This document shows, piece after piece, positions 27,167-38,251 of a stretch of DNA of 64,000 nucleotides. This DNA is from JAJDTQ01 sp963422385 (GTDB lineage: Bacteria; Desulfobacterota; Binatia; UBA9968; JAJDTQ01). The position numbers were made by a program, and so were the translations under genes. The notes under the pieces are model-generated. The model was not told the origin of the DNA and did not search any database. It saw only the letters and a program-made list of their open reading frames with translations. Location: the NCBI GenBank assembly GCA_963422385.1, contig OY729432.1, forward strand, positions 3,886,000-3,949,999, written 5' to 3'. Position 1 is the stretch's first letter; every line of letters starts with the position of its first letter.

Positions 27167-29446
27167 ATGAAATACGTAGGCCGATCGGTACGCAGCCTCG
27201 ATGCGGATGAGAAAGTCACCGGAAGCGCCGTCTACACCGCGGACATCACGGTCCCAGGCATGAAATTCGCCAAGGTGATCTGCAGCCCCTACGCGCACGC
27301 GCGCATCGACGGGTTCGACCTCGACGCCGCCCGCAAGGTCGAGGGCGTGCACACCATCGTGACCCATGACAACCTGGACCTCGGCCGCCTCGGGTGCATT
27401 CGCGCCATCAAGCCGTACGGTCAGGCGGTGAAGGACCGCCCGGTGCTGGCGCACGAAAAGGTGCGTTTCCAGGGCGAGCCGGTGGTCATCGTGGTTGCCG
27501 ACAGCGAGACCGCGGCCACCGAGGCCGTGGCCCGGATACAGGTCCGATATACACCGCTCCCACAGGTGGCGGAGATGAAATCGGCCCTGGAGGGAGGCAC
27601 TCTGGTCCACGACAAGGATGCCGCCTACGACCGGGAAGGCGCCGACGACTTCGACTACGATTACGGACGCAATAGCTGTGGCGGCACCCACTTCATTCAG
27701 GGAGACCCCGAACGGGCCTTCCCGGAAAGCGCCCGCATCATCGAGGACCGCTTCTCCTTCCCGTCGCTGTTCCACTATCCCATGGAGCCCCACTGCGCCA
27801 TCGCCATGGTCGACGACAAGTCCGTCACCGTGCATACCTCCTCGCAGGCTCCCTTTCCGGTACGGGACGAGCTGGCCCGCATGTTCGGGCTCGACAAGGA
27901 GCAGGTTGCCGTGAAGGTTCCTTACGTCGGCGGAGGGTTCGGCTCCAAGGGCCATATCAGCGTGGAGCATCTGGCGGTGCTGGCGGCGGCGGCTTCCGGG
28001 GCGCCGGTGCAGCTTCGCCTGTCCATGGAAGAGACGGCCTTCACCGCCCGGCGCCACCCGGCGGAGATCGAGATGCGAACCGGGCTCCGCGAGGACGGCA
28101 CGCTGCTCTGCCGCGAAACGAAGATCTACCTCGACACCGGCGCCTATGCCGACTTCGGCATCCAGGTAACCCGCAAGGCGGCGTTCCGCTCCGTGGGGCC
28201 CTACCGGGTGGCTCACGCCCGGGCCGACTGCTACTCGGTGTACACCAACAAGGTGCCCGCCGGCGCCTTCCGCGGCATCGGCAGCGTACAGCTCGGCTGG
28301 GCCTGCGAAGCCCATACGGACCATATCTGCACCGAGTTGGGCTACGACCCCATCGAGTTCCGCCTGAAGAACCTGCTGCGGTCCGGCGAAAAGTATGTTC
28401 TCGGCGGGCCGCCGCTGGATGGCGATCCGCACGGGACTCTGCAAGCCTGCCTCCGCCGGTTCGAGGAGGCCCGGCGCAGACGGCTTCCCGAATCCCTGGC
28501 GCGGGACGGCGAGAAGATCGGCACCGGCATCGCTTGCGCCATCAAGGACCTGTCTACCACCCGGTACAATGCCAGGGTGGTCTTCAACCACGACGCCACC
28601 TTCACCGTGCACGCCAACGCCCCGGAGATCGGCGGCGGGGCCAAGACAGTGCTGGCCCAGACCGCCGCGGAGGTGCTGACCGTGCCCATGGACCGCGTCA
28701 CCATCGCGCCCTACGACACCAGCAACACGCCCGGAGCCTCCGGAGTCTATGGCAGCCGCATCACCGTGCTCATGGGCAACGCGGTGAAGCGGGCATCGGA
28801 GGAGCTGCGGGAGCTCCTGCTGGAAAAGGCCGCGATCCTGTCGGACCGGGACCGCCAGAGCCTCTCCATGGAGGACGGGACGTTCGCGAGCGACGGGGAG
28901 CCGGTATTGAGCCTGGAAGAGCTGGCCGAGGGCACCACCGGCACGCTGGTGGGCCGTGGCATGGACAAGGCGCTCACAAGGGATCGCATCGACATCCGCA
29001 CCTGGGAGATCAACGCCGGCATCGCCGTGGTGGCGGTGGATCCCGAATCCGGCAAGGTGCGCTGCCTCGGCTACGTCTCCGCGGCCGACGTCGGGCAGGC
29101 CATGCATCCGCTCCGGTGCGAAGGACAGGAGCAGGGCTCGGTGATGTTCGGCATGGGCAACACGCTCACCGAGGAACAGGTGTTCGACGGCGCCCTGCTG
29201 CTGAACCCCAGCGCCATCGACTACGCGCTGCCCCGGTTCGAGAACCTGCCGCCGGTGTTCGATTCCATCCTGATCGAGAACGGCGACGGCCCGGGCCCCT
29301 TCGGCAGCAAGGGCATGGCCGAGGGCGGCCTGGCCCCGGTGGCACCGGCCATCGCCGCGGCATTGCGTCAAGCCGTGGGCGTGGTGGCGCACGACCTCCC
29401 CATGAGCCCCGAGCGGGTCTACCGGCTGATGGAGACCCGCAGTTGA
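27167..29446 (+). CDS. Xanthine dehydrogenase-family molybdopterin-binding (large) subunit
   Basis: 759 residues from ATG 27167, with GGAG nine bases upstream. The opening MKYVGRSVRSLDADEKVTGSAVYTAD and the domain order (aldehyde oxidase a/b hammerhead, then molybdopterin-binding domains) define the family. Cofactor-contact blocks are VPYVGGGFGSKG, NKVPAGAFRGIGSVQ and SKGMAEGGLAP, the last holding the catalytic glutamate. These enzymes hydroxylate purines, aldehydes, N-heterocycles or CO, using water as oxygen source. Unusually, no FAD or 2Fe-2S subunit gene is adjacent; the nearest are 2.4 kb downstream with their own large subunit. It may borrow those or act with subunits elsewhere. Confidence 0.9.
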   Translation: MKYVGRSVRSLDADEKVTGSAVYTADITVPGMKFAKVICSPYAHARIDGFDLDAARKVEGVHTIVTHDNLDLGRLGCIRAIKPYGQAVKDRPVLAHEKVRFQGEPVVIVVADSETAATEAVARIQVRYTPLPQVAEMKSALEGGTLVHDKDAAYDREGADDFDYDYGRNSCGGTHFIQGDPERAFPESARIIEDRFSFPSLFHYPMEPHCAIAMVDDKSVTVHTSSQAPFPVRDELARMFGLDKEQVAVKVPYVGGGFGSKGHISVEHLAVLAAAASGAPVQLRLSMEETAFTARRHPAEIEMRTGLREDGTLLCRETKIYLDTGAYADFGIQVTRKAAFRSVGPYRVAHARADCYSVYTNKVPAGAFRGIGSVQLGWACEAHTDHICTELGYDPIEFRLKNLLRSGEKYVLGGPPLDGDPHGTLQACLRRFEEARRRRLPESLARDGEKIGTGIACAIKDLSTTRYNARVVFNHDATFTVHANAPEIGGGAKTVLAQTAAEVLTVPMDRVTIAPYDTSNTPGASGVYGSRITVLMGNAVKRASEELRELLLEKAAILSDRDRQSLSMEDGTFASDGEPVLSLEELAEGTTGTLVGRGMDKALTRDRIDIRTWEINAGIAVVAVDPESGKVRCLGYVSAADVGQAMHPLRCEGQEQGSVMFGMGNTLTEEQVFDGALLLNPSAIDYALPRFENLPPVFDSILIENGDGPGPFGSKGMAEGGLAPVAPAIAAALRQAVGVVAHDLPMSPERVYRLMETRS

Positions 29447-29528
29447 TGGGTGTGTCGCAACAGGTTCATGCGAGGCGGTGGAGCCGCTACCGTTTGGCGT
29501 TCGCATCAAGAAACGGTAAACTGCCGAA

Positions 29529-29717
29529 ATGGCTCAACCAAGAACCACGTTTGCCAAACGGCAGCGGGAACGCGCGAAACAGGAAAAGAAGGAGGAGAAG
29601 GCCAAACGGCGCGCCGAACGCCGGGAAGCCCGACAAGACCGGGAGGACCGCGGCGATGTCGATCCCGACATTGCCGACATCGTCCCTGGCCCGCAACCCC
29701 CTATCGAAGACCTGTAA
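29529..29717 (+). CDS. Small highly charged protein
   Basis: 62 residues: TTFAKRQRERAKQEKKEEKA is strongly basic and helical, followed by an acidic, proline-rich tail (DVDPDIADIVPGPQPPIEDL). Small proteins of this pattern (S/T-x-x-K-x-x-R-E then a lysine/glutamate-rich helix) recur in deltaproteobacterial genomes, often near RNA-related genes; their function is unknown. Here it precedes an RRM protein and a DEAD-box helicase on the same strand, so a nucleic-acid-related role is plausible but unproven. Confidence 0.65.
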   Translation: MAQPRTTFAKRQRERAKQEKKEEKAKRRAERREARQDREDRGDVDPDIADIVPGPQPPIEDL

Positions 29718-29822
29718 GCCCTGCGCCAGCCATGTGACCTTTGGCCCATCTCGTCTCCGGTCCGCCATCGCGTCATCGCCGGTAGCGGTGTGACGAGTCG
29801 TTGCGACCTGATACGGCGTCCG

Positions 29823-29851
29823 TTGACACGGACGCGGTATGCCGCTAAAGT
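29823..29851 (+). promoter_or_regulatory. Predicted sigma-70 promoter of the RRM protein gene
   Basis: TTGACA (29823-29828), 17-base spacer, TAAAGT (29846-29851). The predicted start near 29858 leaves a leader of about 165 bases before the ATG at 30022. Long leaders are common for cold-inducible RNA-binding protein genes. The rest of the 304-bp gap (29718-30021) shows no gene. Confidence 0.55.
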
Positions 29852-30021
29852 GTCCTTTGGTCAAACTGTGTTCCAGCCTAATCTTCCCCGCGAAGCACTC
29901 GTCTCAAGCAAAAATCCAGCACGTGCTGTGAAAGACGCGCATGTTCTTGCCCGATGTGAGGATCCGGTTCCCAGGGTCGAACAGACTGGTTTCTTTTGTC
30001 TCATCCCATAGGAGGAAGAAC

Positions 30022-30330
30022 ATGAGTCAGAAATTGTATGTGGGCGGATTGCCATATTCGGTGACCGACGCACAACTCGAGGAGATATTCGCCGAGCACG
30101 GCACGGTAGAGTCCGCAAGGGTCATCTCGGACAAATTTACCGCTCAGTCCCGGGGCTTCGGTTTCGTGGAAATGAATTCGAACGAAGATGGCCAAAAAGC
30201 CATCGACGCACTCAATGGAAAGGACCTTCAGGGCCGTACGTTGACCGTTAACGAGGCTCGCCCGCAAGAGAACAGGTCCGGCGGCGGCAACAACAGACGG
30301 TCGGGCGGAGGCAGACCGAGCCGCTGGTAA
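30022..30330 (+). CDS. Glycine-rich RNA-binding protein (single RRM)
   Basis: 102 residues from ATG 30022, directly after AGGAGGAAGA. Residues 4-80 form one RNA-recognition motif with RNP2 LYVGGLPY and RNP1 RGFGFVEM, both with the aromatic residues that stack on RNA bases. The tail is short, arginine- and glycine-rich (NRSGGGNNRRSGGGRPSRW). Bacterial RRM proteins of this type are often cold-inducible RNA chaperones. The next gene is a DEAD-box helicase, a natural partner. A perfect hairpin lies between the two. Confidence 0.93.
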   Translation: MSQKLYVGGLPYSVTDAQLEEIFAEHGTVESARVISDKFTAQSRGFGFVEMNSNEDGQKAIDALNGKDLQGRTLTVNEARPQENRSGGGNNRRSGGGRPSRW

Positions 30331-30363
30331 CGGAATCCATTCACGCACCAGGTATCAGTATCC

Positions 30364-30402
30364 AACTTGGCGGTCCCGTGACGGGACGGCGACCGCCAAG
30401 TT
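30364..30402 (+). promoter_or_regulatory. Strong hairpin between the RRM and DEAD-box genes
   Basis: AACTTGGCGGTC (30364-30375) pairs perfectly with GACCGCCAAGTT (30391-30402). The loop contains CCCGTGACGGG, which can itself fold. There is no T-run after it. It could be an attenuator or terminator after the RRM gene, or a structured leader of the helicase mRNA, possibly a site for the helicase or RRM protein itself. Confidence 0.5.
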
Positions 30403-30496
30403 TCAACAAGGGACCCATCCAGACCGAGGCCGCGCATCGTCACCCGTGAACGGTTCCTCCGCCGGGACCAGCTTTCCACACAAGAAGAAATCCTTT

Positions 30497-31822
<1,326 letters not shown>

Positions 31823-31875
31823 CGCCGTGTCCTGGAGACACGGCGCAGTGGGACGGGACCCTGACGGGGATACCC

Positions 31876-32356
<481 letters not shown>

Positions 32357-32370
<14 letters not shown>

Positions 32371-33220
32371 ATTTGGATACCGGGCGCCGGGCTCCCTCGA
32401 GGAAGCGTTCGGGCTACTGCAGGACCACGGCGAGGACGGCAAGCTCCTGGCCGGAGGCCACAGCCTCATCCCGGCCATGAAGCTGCGGCTGACCCAACCC
32501 GACGTTCTGATCGACCTGCGCCGCATCCCCGGCCTGAGCGGGATACGGGTGGACGGCGAGAACCTGTTCATCGGCGCACTCACGACCCACACCGAGGCAG
32601 GCACGTCGGAAACCGTGCGACGGTTGCTGCCCGGGCTGGCCGACACGGCCTCGGTCATCGGCGACTTGCAGGTGCGGAACCGGGGCACCATGGGCGGAAG
32701 CGTCGCCCATGCCGATCCGGCCGCGGATCTGCCGGTGACCCTGACGGCCCTGAACGCGTCCTTTGTCCTGGCCTCATCCGGAGGCCAACGCGCCGTCCCG
32801 GCGGACGACTTCTTCGTGGACTTCTTCACTACCGCCCTGGAGCCGCACGAGATCCTCACCGCTATACGGATCCCGTTGCCGCCCTCCCCCACCAGGACGA
32901 GCTACGCCAAGCTGCCGCACCCGGCATCCGGCTATGTGGTGGTGAGCGCCGCGGCGGCGCTGTCGGTCAATGAAGCCGGCTCCTGCACCGGGGCACGGCT
33001 GGTCCTGGGCGGCGTGGCCGGCGCGCCCCACCGGGCCACGGCCGCGGAAGCCTCTCTCGCGGGACGGGAACTGACTCCGGACGTGATGGCGGCGGCCGCT
33101 GCACGGGCCGCGGACGGAATTGACCCGCACGCCGATTCCTACGCCGACGAGGAATACAAGCGCCACATGGCCGTGGTCTACGCGCGGCGCGCCATCGAAG
33201 CCGCAGCAGCACGGGAGTAG
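32357..33220 (+). CDS. Molybdenum hydroxylase FAD-binding (medium) subunit (CoxM-type)
   Basis: 287 residues opening MHPARFGYRAPGSLEEAFGLL. FAD-binding motifs are AGGHSLIPAMKLRLTQP and the second TMGGSVAHADPAADLP; the C-terminal CO_deh_flav_C domain follows (LVLGGVAGAPHRATAAEASL). It transfers electrons from the iron-sulfur subunit to FAD and on to a quinone or other acceptor. It overlaps the 2Fe-2S gene by 14 bp and precedes the large-subunit gene by 60 bp. Confidence 0.93.
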
Positions 33221-33280
33221 ACCTCCTGCATCCGGCTTCAGGGGCGACGCGCCGCGCGTCCAAACCTTCGAGGACCATCC

Positions 33281-35599
33281 ATGAGCACAGAGCAAAGCAG
33301 TCCCGACAGCCTTATCGGCGCTTCCGTCCGCCGGGTGGAAGATCCGCCCCTGCTCACCGGCAAGGGATGCTACGTGGACGACGTGAAGCTGCCGGACATG
33401 CTGCACGTGGCGATTCACCGGAGCACGCACCCGCACGCCCGGATCCTGTCCATTGATGCCGGCAAAGCCACGGCCATGCCCGGCGTGGAATGCGTGCTCA
33501 CCGGCGACGGCATCGGCGATCTGGCCCTCCGCGCGCCCATGGTGGCGCCGGGCATGAACATGCCGGATCATCCGGTGTTGGCTCGCGGCGCCGTCCACGC
33601 GGTGGGGGCGCCGATAGCGGCGGTGGTGGCCGGGAGCGCCGCCGTGGCCCAGGACGCCGCCGCTTCCATTCAAGTGAGCTATGACCCCCTGCCTGTGGTC
33701 ACCGACGGTGAAGCCGCCCTGGAGTACGGCGCGCCGCTGGCGCACCCGGAACTGGGCACCAACCACTGCTACACCATGAAACGGGAGGGAGGCGACGTCG
33801 ACAAGGCCTTCGCCGAGGCAGACCATATCTGCCGCCTGCACATGAAGAGCCCGCGGCTGGTAGCCATGTCGATGGAGGCGCGGGGGGTGCTGGCGCAACC
33901 CGATCCGGTTCGGAACGAGCTTACGGTATGGCTCTCGACCCAGGGGCCGCACCGGGCCCGAGCCGACTTGGCCAACTCGCTGGGGTTCCCGGAGAACCGC
34001 ATCCGGGTCATCGCGCCGGACGTGGGCGGAGGCTTCGGCAGCAAGGGCTGCGTCTACCGCGAGGACGTCCTGGTCTGCCACTTGGCGCAGAAGCTGGGGA
34101 GGCCGGTCAAGTGGATGGCCACCCGCAGCGAGGACTTTCTCACTACCTGTCAGGGACGCGACCAGGCCATGACCTCGGAGCTGGCCCTGAGCAAGGACGG
34201 CAAGATGCTCGGGCTGAAGGTGCGGGTGGTGGCGAACCTCGGCGCCTACCTGCACTCGGCCACGGCCGGGCCGCCCCAGCGCATGCTGGTCATGGCCCCC
34301 GGTTGCTACCAGATCCAGGACGTGCGGGTGGAGATCGTCGGGGCCTTTACCAACACGGTGCCTACCGGACCGTACCGCGGCGCCGGCCGGCCGGAATCGG
34401 TGCTCAACATCGAGCGGCTGGCGGACACGGCCGCCCGAGACCTGGGCATGGACCCCCTGGAGCTTCGCCGCAAGAACTTCATCCAGCCCGACCAGTTCCC
34501 CTACCGCACCGGCGTAGGCGTGGAATATGACTCGGGGGACTACGAGAAGTCCCTTTCCGAAGCCCTGCGGTTGTCGGACTACGACCAACTCATCCGGGCC
34601 CGCGACGAGGGCCGTGGCCGGGGCGAGCTGGTGGGCGTGGGCGTCTCCACCTTCACCGAGCCCAGCGGCGGCGCCGGCTTCGAGAGCGGCACCGTACGCG
34701 TGGAACGGACCGGCGAGATCACGGTGCTGACGGGTTCCAGCTCCCACGGGCAGGGGCACGAGACCGTGTTCGCCCAAGTGGCGGCCGAGAAGCTCGGGGT
34801 GTCCATGGACCACGTGGTGGTGCGACACGGCGACACCACCGCCATCCAGCAGGGCACCGGCACCTTCGGAAGCCGTAGCGCCGTCATGGGCGGCGGCGCC
34901 CTGGGCGTGGCGACCGAACGCCTCGTCAACAAGGCAAAGGCCATTGCCGCCAACCTTCTCGAAGCGTCGCCGGACGACGTCATCCGGATCGACGGCGGCT
35001 TCGCCGTGGCCGGGGTGCCGGAACGGAGCGTGGACTGGCGGCGTCTGGCGGGCGCGGCCTACGGCAAAGGAACCCCCGCAGGCGTGGATCCCGGTCTCCA
35101 GGAAACCGCTTTCTTCGATCCCAACCGCGAAGCCTGGGGCTTCGGCGCCCACGTGGCGCTGGTGCGCATCGATCCCGAGACGGGCAAGCTGACGCTTGAG
35201 AAGCTGGTGCTGGTGGACGACATCGGCGTCGTGCTGAACCCGATGATCGTCGAGGCCCAGGTCCACGGCGGCTTGGCCCAAGGCCTCGGCGAGGTATTGT
35301 GCGAGCACATGGTCTTCGACGAGAACGGGCAGCCCCGGACCGGCACCCTCATGGACTACGCGGTGCCGCGCGCCAGCGACATGCCGCCTCTGGTCATTGG
35401 CGAGACGGTCACGCCGAATCCCTTCAATCCGCTCGGCGTCAAGGGCGTGGGCGAGGCAGGGACCAACGGCGCGCCGCCGGCCGTGGCCAACGCCGTGATG
35501 GACGCGCTGTCTCCCTTGGGCATCGACCACGTCGACATGCCCTACACCGCGCCCAAGCTCTGGCGGGCCATCCAGGAAGCCAAAAGAGCTGACGGCTAG
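33281..35599 (+). CDS. Molybdenum hydroxylase large subunit, form II CoxL-like
   Basis: 772 residues from ATG 33281. The hammerhead domain begins IGASVRRVEDPPLLTGKGCYVDD; molybdopterin-binding blocks are APDVGGGFGSKG and SSSHGQGHETVFAQ. The active-site loop reads GPYRGAGRPES, the form II (AYRGAGR) version rather than the form I CO-oxidiser motif AYXCSFR, so true CO oxidation is doubtful. The catalytic glutamate is in VKGVGEAGTNG. It closes the three-gene operon; substrates of form II enzymes are mostly unknown. Confidence 0.93.
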   Translation: MSTEQSSPDSLIGASVRRVEDPPLLTGKGCYVDDVKLPDMLHVAIHRSTHPHARILSIDAGKATAMPGVECVLTGDGIGDLALRAPMVAPGMNMPDHPVLARGAVHAVGAPIAAVVAGSAAVAQDAAASIQVSYDPLPVVTDGEAALEYGAPLAHPELGTNHCYTMKREGGDVDKAFAEADHICRLHMKSPRLVAMSMEARGVLAQPDPVRNELTVWLSTQGPHRARADLANSLGFPENRIRVIAPDVGGGFGSKGCVYREDVLVCHLAQKLGRPVKWMATRSEDFLTTCQGRDQAMTSELALSKDGKMLGLKVRVVANLGAYLHSATAGPPQRMLVMAPGCYQIQDVRVEIVGAFTNTVPTGPYRGAGRPESVLNIERLADTAARDLGMDPLELRRKNFIQPDQFPYRTGVGVEYDSGDYEKSLSEALRLSDYDQLIRARDEGRGRGELVGVGVSTFTEPSGGAGFESGTVRVERTGEITVLTGSSSHGQGHETVFAQVAAEKLGVSMDHVVVRHGDTTAIQQGTGTFGSRSAVMGGGALGVATERLVNKAKAIAANLLEASPDDVIRIDGGFAVAGVPERSVDWRRLAGAAYGKGTPAGVDPGLQETAFFDPNREAWGFGAHVALVRIDPETGKLTLEKLVLVDDIGVVLNPMIVEAQVHGGLAQGLGEVLCEHMVFDENGQPRTGTLMDYAVPRASDMPPLVIGETVTPNPFNPLGVKGVGEAGTNGAPPAVANAVMDALSPLGIDHVDMPYTAPKLWRAIQEAKRADG

Positions 35600-35713
35600 C
35601 GCATTCCGCGCACCGCGGCCGCTCCAGAGCCTGCCTGAACCCATCCGACCCCTCGGAATCAAGTACCCTGTCCGCCTTCTTCCGGCATCTCACGGGTTCT
35701 TCCGTATCCTCAA

Positions 35714-36337
35714 TCATGTTTGTCTCCCCACACGGGCCTTCGAGAAGTCCAGGAAGCGGCCGAAGCGCCGGGTCAGCGCCACCGGATCGAAGGGTGCGCC
35801 TGCGGACATCTCGGAGCGGATCTGGCCGTCGATCAGCAGGGTCGCGAGCCCGTGGACAAAGCTCCAGGCGGCGATGGCCGCGTCCGACCCGTCAGGTCCG
35901 GCAGGCATTTCGCCAGCCAGCACGGCAAAGGCATCCTCTGCCGCCCAGCGCAGCTCGGGATGCGCCGCCTTGTCCGGGATCTCGGAGCCGAACATGAGAC
36001 GGAAGACGGCGCTGTTCTCCACCGCGAACGCCAAGTAGGCGCTACCTATCTCCAGCATTCGCTTCTCGGCGCTGCCGGCCCGCGCCGCGCCGCGGCGCAT
36101 GGCCGCGGCGAGACCGCGAAAGCCGACGGCGGCGACGGCCGCGAGCAGCGCCGCCTTGTCCGTGAAATGCCGGTAGGGCGCCGTCTGCGAGACGCCGGCA
36201 AGCCGCGCTGCGGCGCGCAGACTGAGCTTTGTCACCCCCTCGCGCTCCAGGAGAACTTGCGCCGAGCGGATCAACTCAGCGCGCAGGTCGCCGTGATGAT
36301 AACTGCGAACGGATGTTTTCGCATTCGATGTTGACAT
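35714..36337 (-). CDS. TetR-family regulator with WHG-type ligand domain
   Basis: 207 residues from ATG 36337 (MSTSNAKTSVRSYHHGDLRAEL). The N-terminal HTH is textbook: LIRSAQVLLEREGVTKLSLR, then AAARLAGVSQTAPYRHFTDKAALLAAVA. The C-terminal all-helical part (YLAFAVENSAVFRLMFGSEI, IAAWSFVHGLATLLIDGQI) matches the TetR_C_33/WHG domain. It is divergent from the carotenoid oxygenase, and both promoters must fit in 100 bp, so it most likely regulates that gene and itself in response to a small hydrophobic ligand. Confidence 0.88.
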   Translation of the reverse strand: MSTSNAKTSVRSYHHGDLRAELIRSAQVLLEREGVTKLSLRAAARLAGVSQTAPYRHFTDKAALLAAVAAVGFRGLAAAMRRGAARAGSAEKRMLEIGSAYLAFAVENSAVFRLMFGSEIPDKAAHPELRWAAEDAFAVLAGEMPAGPDGSDAAIAAWSFVHGLATLLIDGQIRSEMSAGAPFDPVALTRRFGRFLDFSKARVGRQT

Positions 36338-36382
36338 TGTTAACAAAGTGTCCTACATTCCCAATGTTGACAACGGCAACAT
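36328..36382 (+). promoter_or_regulatory. Divergent promoter/operator between TetR regulator and carotenoid oxygenase
   Basis: TTGACA (36331-36336), 17-base spacer, TACATT (36354-36359) forms a promoter toward the oxygenase. ATGTTGACA occurs twice, at 36328 and 36364, 36 bp apart. The second copy belongs to the inverted repeat ATGTTGACAACGGCAACAT (36364-36382), which would sit on the transcription start. GTTAAC (36339-36344) lies inside the spacer. These are good candidates for the TetR-family operator. Confidence 0.55.
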
Positions 36383-36437
36383 ACCCGATGACGGCGGTTC
36401 CGGCAATCCCCGAACCGTCGAGGAAAGGAGAACGACG

Positions 36438-37946
36438 ATGACACTCTCACGCAGGAACTTTCTCACCATCGCCGCGGCCAGCGTGGCGGCAACGGCCTGC
36501 GGCACCGCGCCGCACCGCGCCAGGACCGGGACCCCGCTCGCCGCCGACCAGCAATGGCGCACCGCACTCGCCCGCTCGCTGACCGTCGAGCACGACTACC
36601 GGCCGCGCATCGAAGGGACGCTGCCCGCCGGACTCGAAGGCCGGCTCTACCGCAACGGGCCGGGTCGGTTCGAGCGAGACGGCTACCGCAAGCGCAACCT
36701 GCTCGACGGCGACGGCATGATCCAGTGCTTCGATTTCGTCGATGGTCGCGCTCGCTACCGCAACCGTTTCGTGCGCACGGAAAAATTCGTCGCCGAGGAG
36801 GCAGCCGGAGCGTACCTCCATCCCACCTGGTCGACACGGGCCCCCGGCGGCATGCTGGCCAACCTCGGCGCCCGCATCCCGTCCCAAGCCGGAGTGACGA
36901 CGCTGGTCAGGAACGGCCGCTTGATGGCCATGGACGAGATCGACCCGCTCTACGCCCTCGACCCCACCACCCTCGATACCTTCGGCCCGTTCGCCTTCCC
37001 GGACGGCGTCGAGATGCCGGGGTGCAAGGCCCACACCAAGATCGACCTGCATACCGGCGACTGGCATCTGGCGGCGACGGAATACGGTCGTACCATGACG
37101 CTGCGCTGGCTCATCCTCGATAAGAGCGGTGCAGTCAAGGCGCGCGGCGCGATGACGTCGCCGCGCATGACCTATCTGCACGACTTCCTGGCCACCGAGC
37201 GATACTTCGTCTTCGTGCTGCATGCGGTGGAGTTCTCACCCTTCGCCATGCTCGCCGGGATGCGCAGCTTTACCGACAGCCTGACCTGGAAGCCTCGGCT
37301 CGACAATCTCGTCCTTGTACAGGACAAGGCGGGCGGCGAGCCCCTGCGGTTCGAGGCCCCCGCCGCCTGGATGTGGCACGGCCTGAACGCCTACGAGCAG
37401 GGCAGCGCCATCGTCGCCGATTTCGTCGGCTACGACGCGCCGGACCACTTCATCGGCGCAAACCCGGCCTTCACCGCGGTGATGCGCGGCGAGGAGGGCG
37501 AGGCAAAACATCCGGGCACGGTGCGGCGCTATGTCATGGACCTGAAGGCCGGGAAGCTGCGCGAGGAGACCGTCGACACCGGCCACAACGAGTTCCCCAT
37601 GATCGACCCGCGCGTCGCCCTGCGCACACATCGCTTCGGCTACATCGCCTGCGGCGATACCGGCGACTGGATGCTCGACGGCGTGGCGCGGCTCGACCTG
37701 GAAAGCGGCGCGCGTGAGGAGTTCCGCTTCGGCCCCCGGCACTTTGTGGGTGAGCCCATCTTCGCGCCGCGCCGGGTCGGCGAAGGTGACGGCTGGATCC
37801 TCACCGAGGTGCAGAGCGGCAAGACGGACCACAGCTTCCTCGCCGTGTTCGAGGCGGCGCACCTCGCCGCCGGGCCGGTGGCCAAGGTGCATCTGCGCCA
37901 CCACGCGCCCATCAGCTTTCACGGCTACTGGGAGGACCGCGGGTGA
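36438..37946 (+). CDS. Carotenoid oxygenase (RPE65/CCD family) with Tat lipoprotein-type signal
   Basis: 502 residues from ATG 36438 after GGAAAGGAG. The N-terminus MTLSRRNFLTIAAASVAATAC has a twin-arginine motif and a cysteine at a lipobox-like position, implying export by Tat and possible lipid anchoring. The catalytic part opens GTLPAGLEGRLYRNGPGRFE and holds the four iron histidines: CKAHTKID, TYLHDF, AWMWHGLNAYEQG and the C-terminal ISFHGYW. Family members cleave or isomerise carotenoids, stilbenes and related olefins using Fe(II) and O2. Cell-surface or periplasmic export is not usual for the family, which is normally cytosolic. It is probably controlled by the divergent TetR regulator. 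Confidence 0.9.
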   Translation: MTLSRRNFLTIAAASVAATACGTAPHRARTGTPLAADQQWRTALARSLTVEHDYRPRIEGTLPAGLEGRLYRNGPGRFERDGYRKRNLLDGDGMIQCFDFVDGRARYRNRFVRTEKFVAEEAAGAYLHPTWSTRAPGGMLANLGARIPSQAGVTTLVRNGRLMAMDEIDPLYALDPTTLDTFGPFAFPDGVEMPGCKAHTKIDLHTGDWHLAATEYGRTMTLRWLILDKSGAVKARGAMTSPRMTYLHDFLATERYFVFVLHAVEFSPFAMLAGMRSFTDSLTWKPRLDNLVLVQDKAGGEPLRFEAPAAWMWHGLNAYEQGSAIVADFVGYDAPDHFIGANPAFTAVMRGEEGEAKHPGTVRRYVMDLKAGKLREETVDTGHNEFPMIDPRVALRTHRFGYIACGDTGDWMLDGVARLDLESGAREEFRFGPRHFVGEPIFAPRRVGEGDGWILTEVQSGKTDHSFLAVFEAAHLAAGPVAKVHLRHHAPISFHGYWEDRG

Positions 37947-38078
37947 CTGCGACGGGACCCTGAGTGTTTTCCAATACGAACGTGAGCCTGAAGGGGGAGG
38001 AGAAGATGATAGGGCTCGGTCTGAATCGGAGAGCTGAATTTGGGGCAGGATGATACGCTGAGGTGGTAGTTCAAGAAG

Positions 38079-38097
38079 GGGGAGAGAAGCTCTCCCC
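38079..38097 (+). terminator. Terminator-like hairpin before the MITE copy
   Basis: GGGGAGAG (38079-38086) and CTCTCCCC (38090-38097) pair perfectly around the loop AAG. No T-run follows. The rest of the 305-bp gap 37947-38251 holds only this hairpin and the repeat at 38098. Confidence 0.35.
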
Positions 38098-38193
38098 GGA
38101 GTCTGTCCGAGTAAGCGAATCGTAGCGAGAGGCAGGGAAATGGGTCCATTTCCCTGCCTCTCGCTATATTCTCGCTTTACTCGGACGGGCTCC
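38098..38193. repeat. MITE-like palindromic repeat, copy 3 (about 96 bp)
   Basis: The arms match copy 1: GTCTGTCCGAGTAAGCGA on the left and its near-complement TCGCTTTACTCGGACGGGC on the right. The centre forms a perfect 20-bp stem: AGCGAGAGGCAGGGAAATGG against CCATTTCCCTGCCTCTCGCT around a GT loop. It is a shorter, internally deleted relative of the 18777 element. Confidence 0.75.
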
Positions 38194-38251
38194 TGGGAAT
38201 CGTGAAAACACACTGGCATCGACGATGGTTCTTATGCACATGGACCAAACC

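Noticed and set aside
33281..35599. Aerobic CO dehydrogenase (true CO oxidiser).
   Set aside because: The active-site loop is PYRGAGR (form II), not the AYXCSFR motif of form I enzymes, so CO oxidation cannot be claimed.
32774..35662. A 962-codon open frame opposite the CoxM and CoxL genes.
   Set aside because: Shadow of two well-supported genes; His/Arg/Gly-rich composition without motifs.
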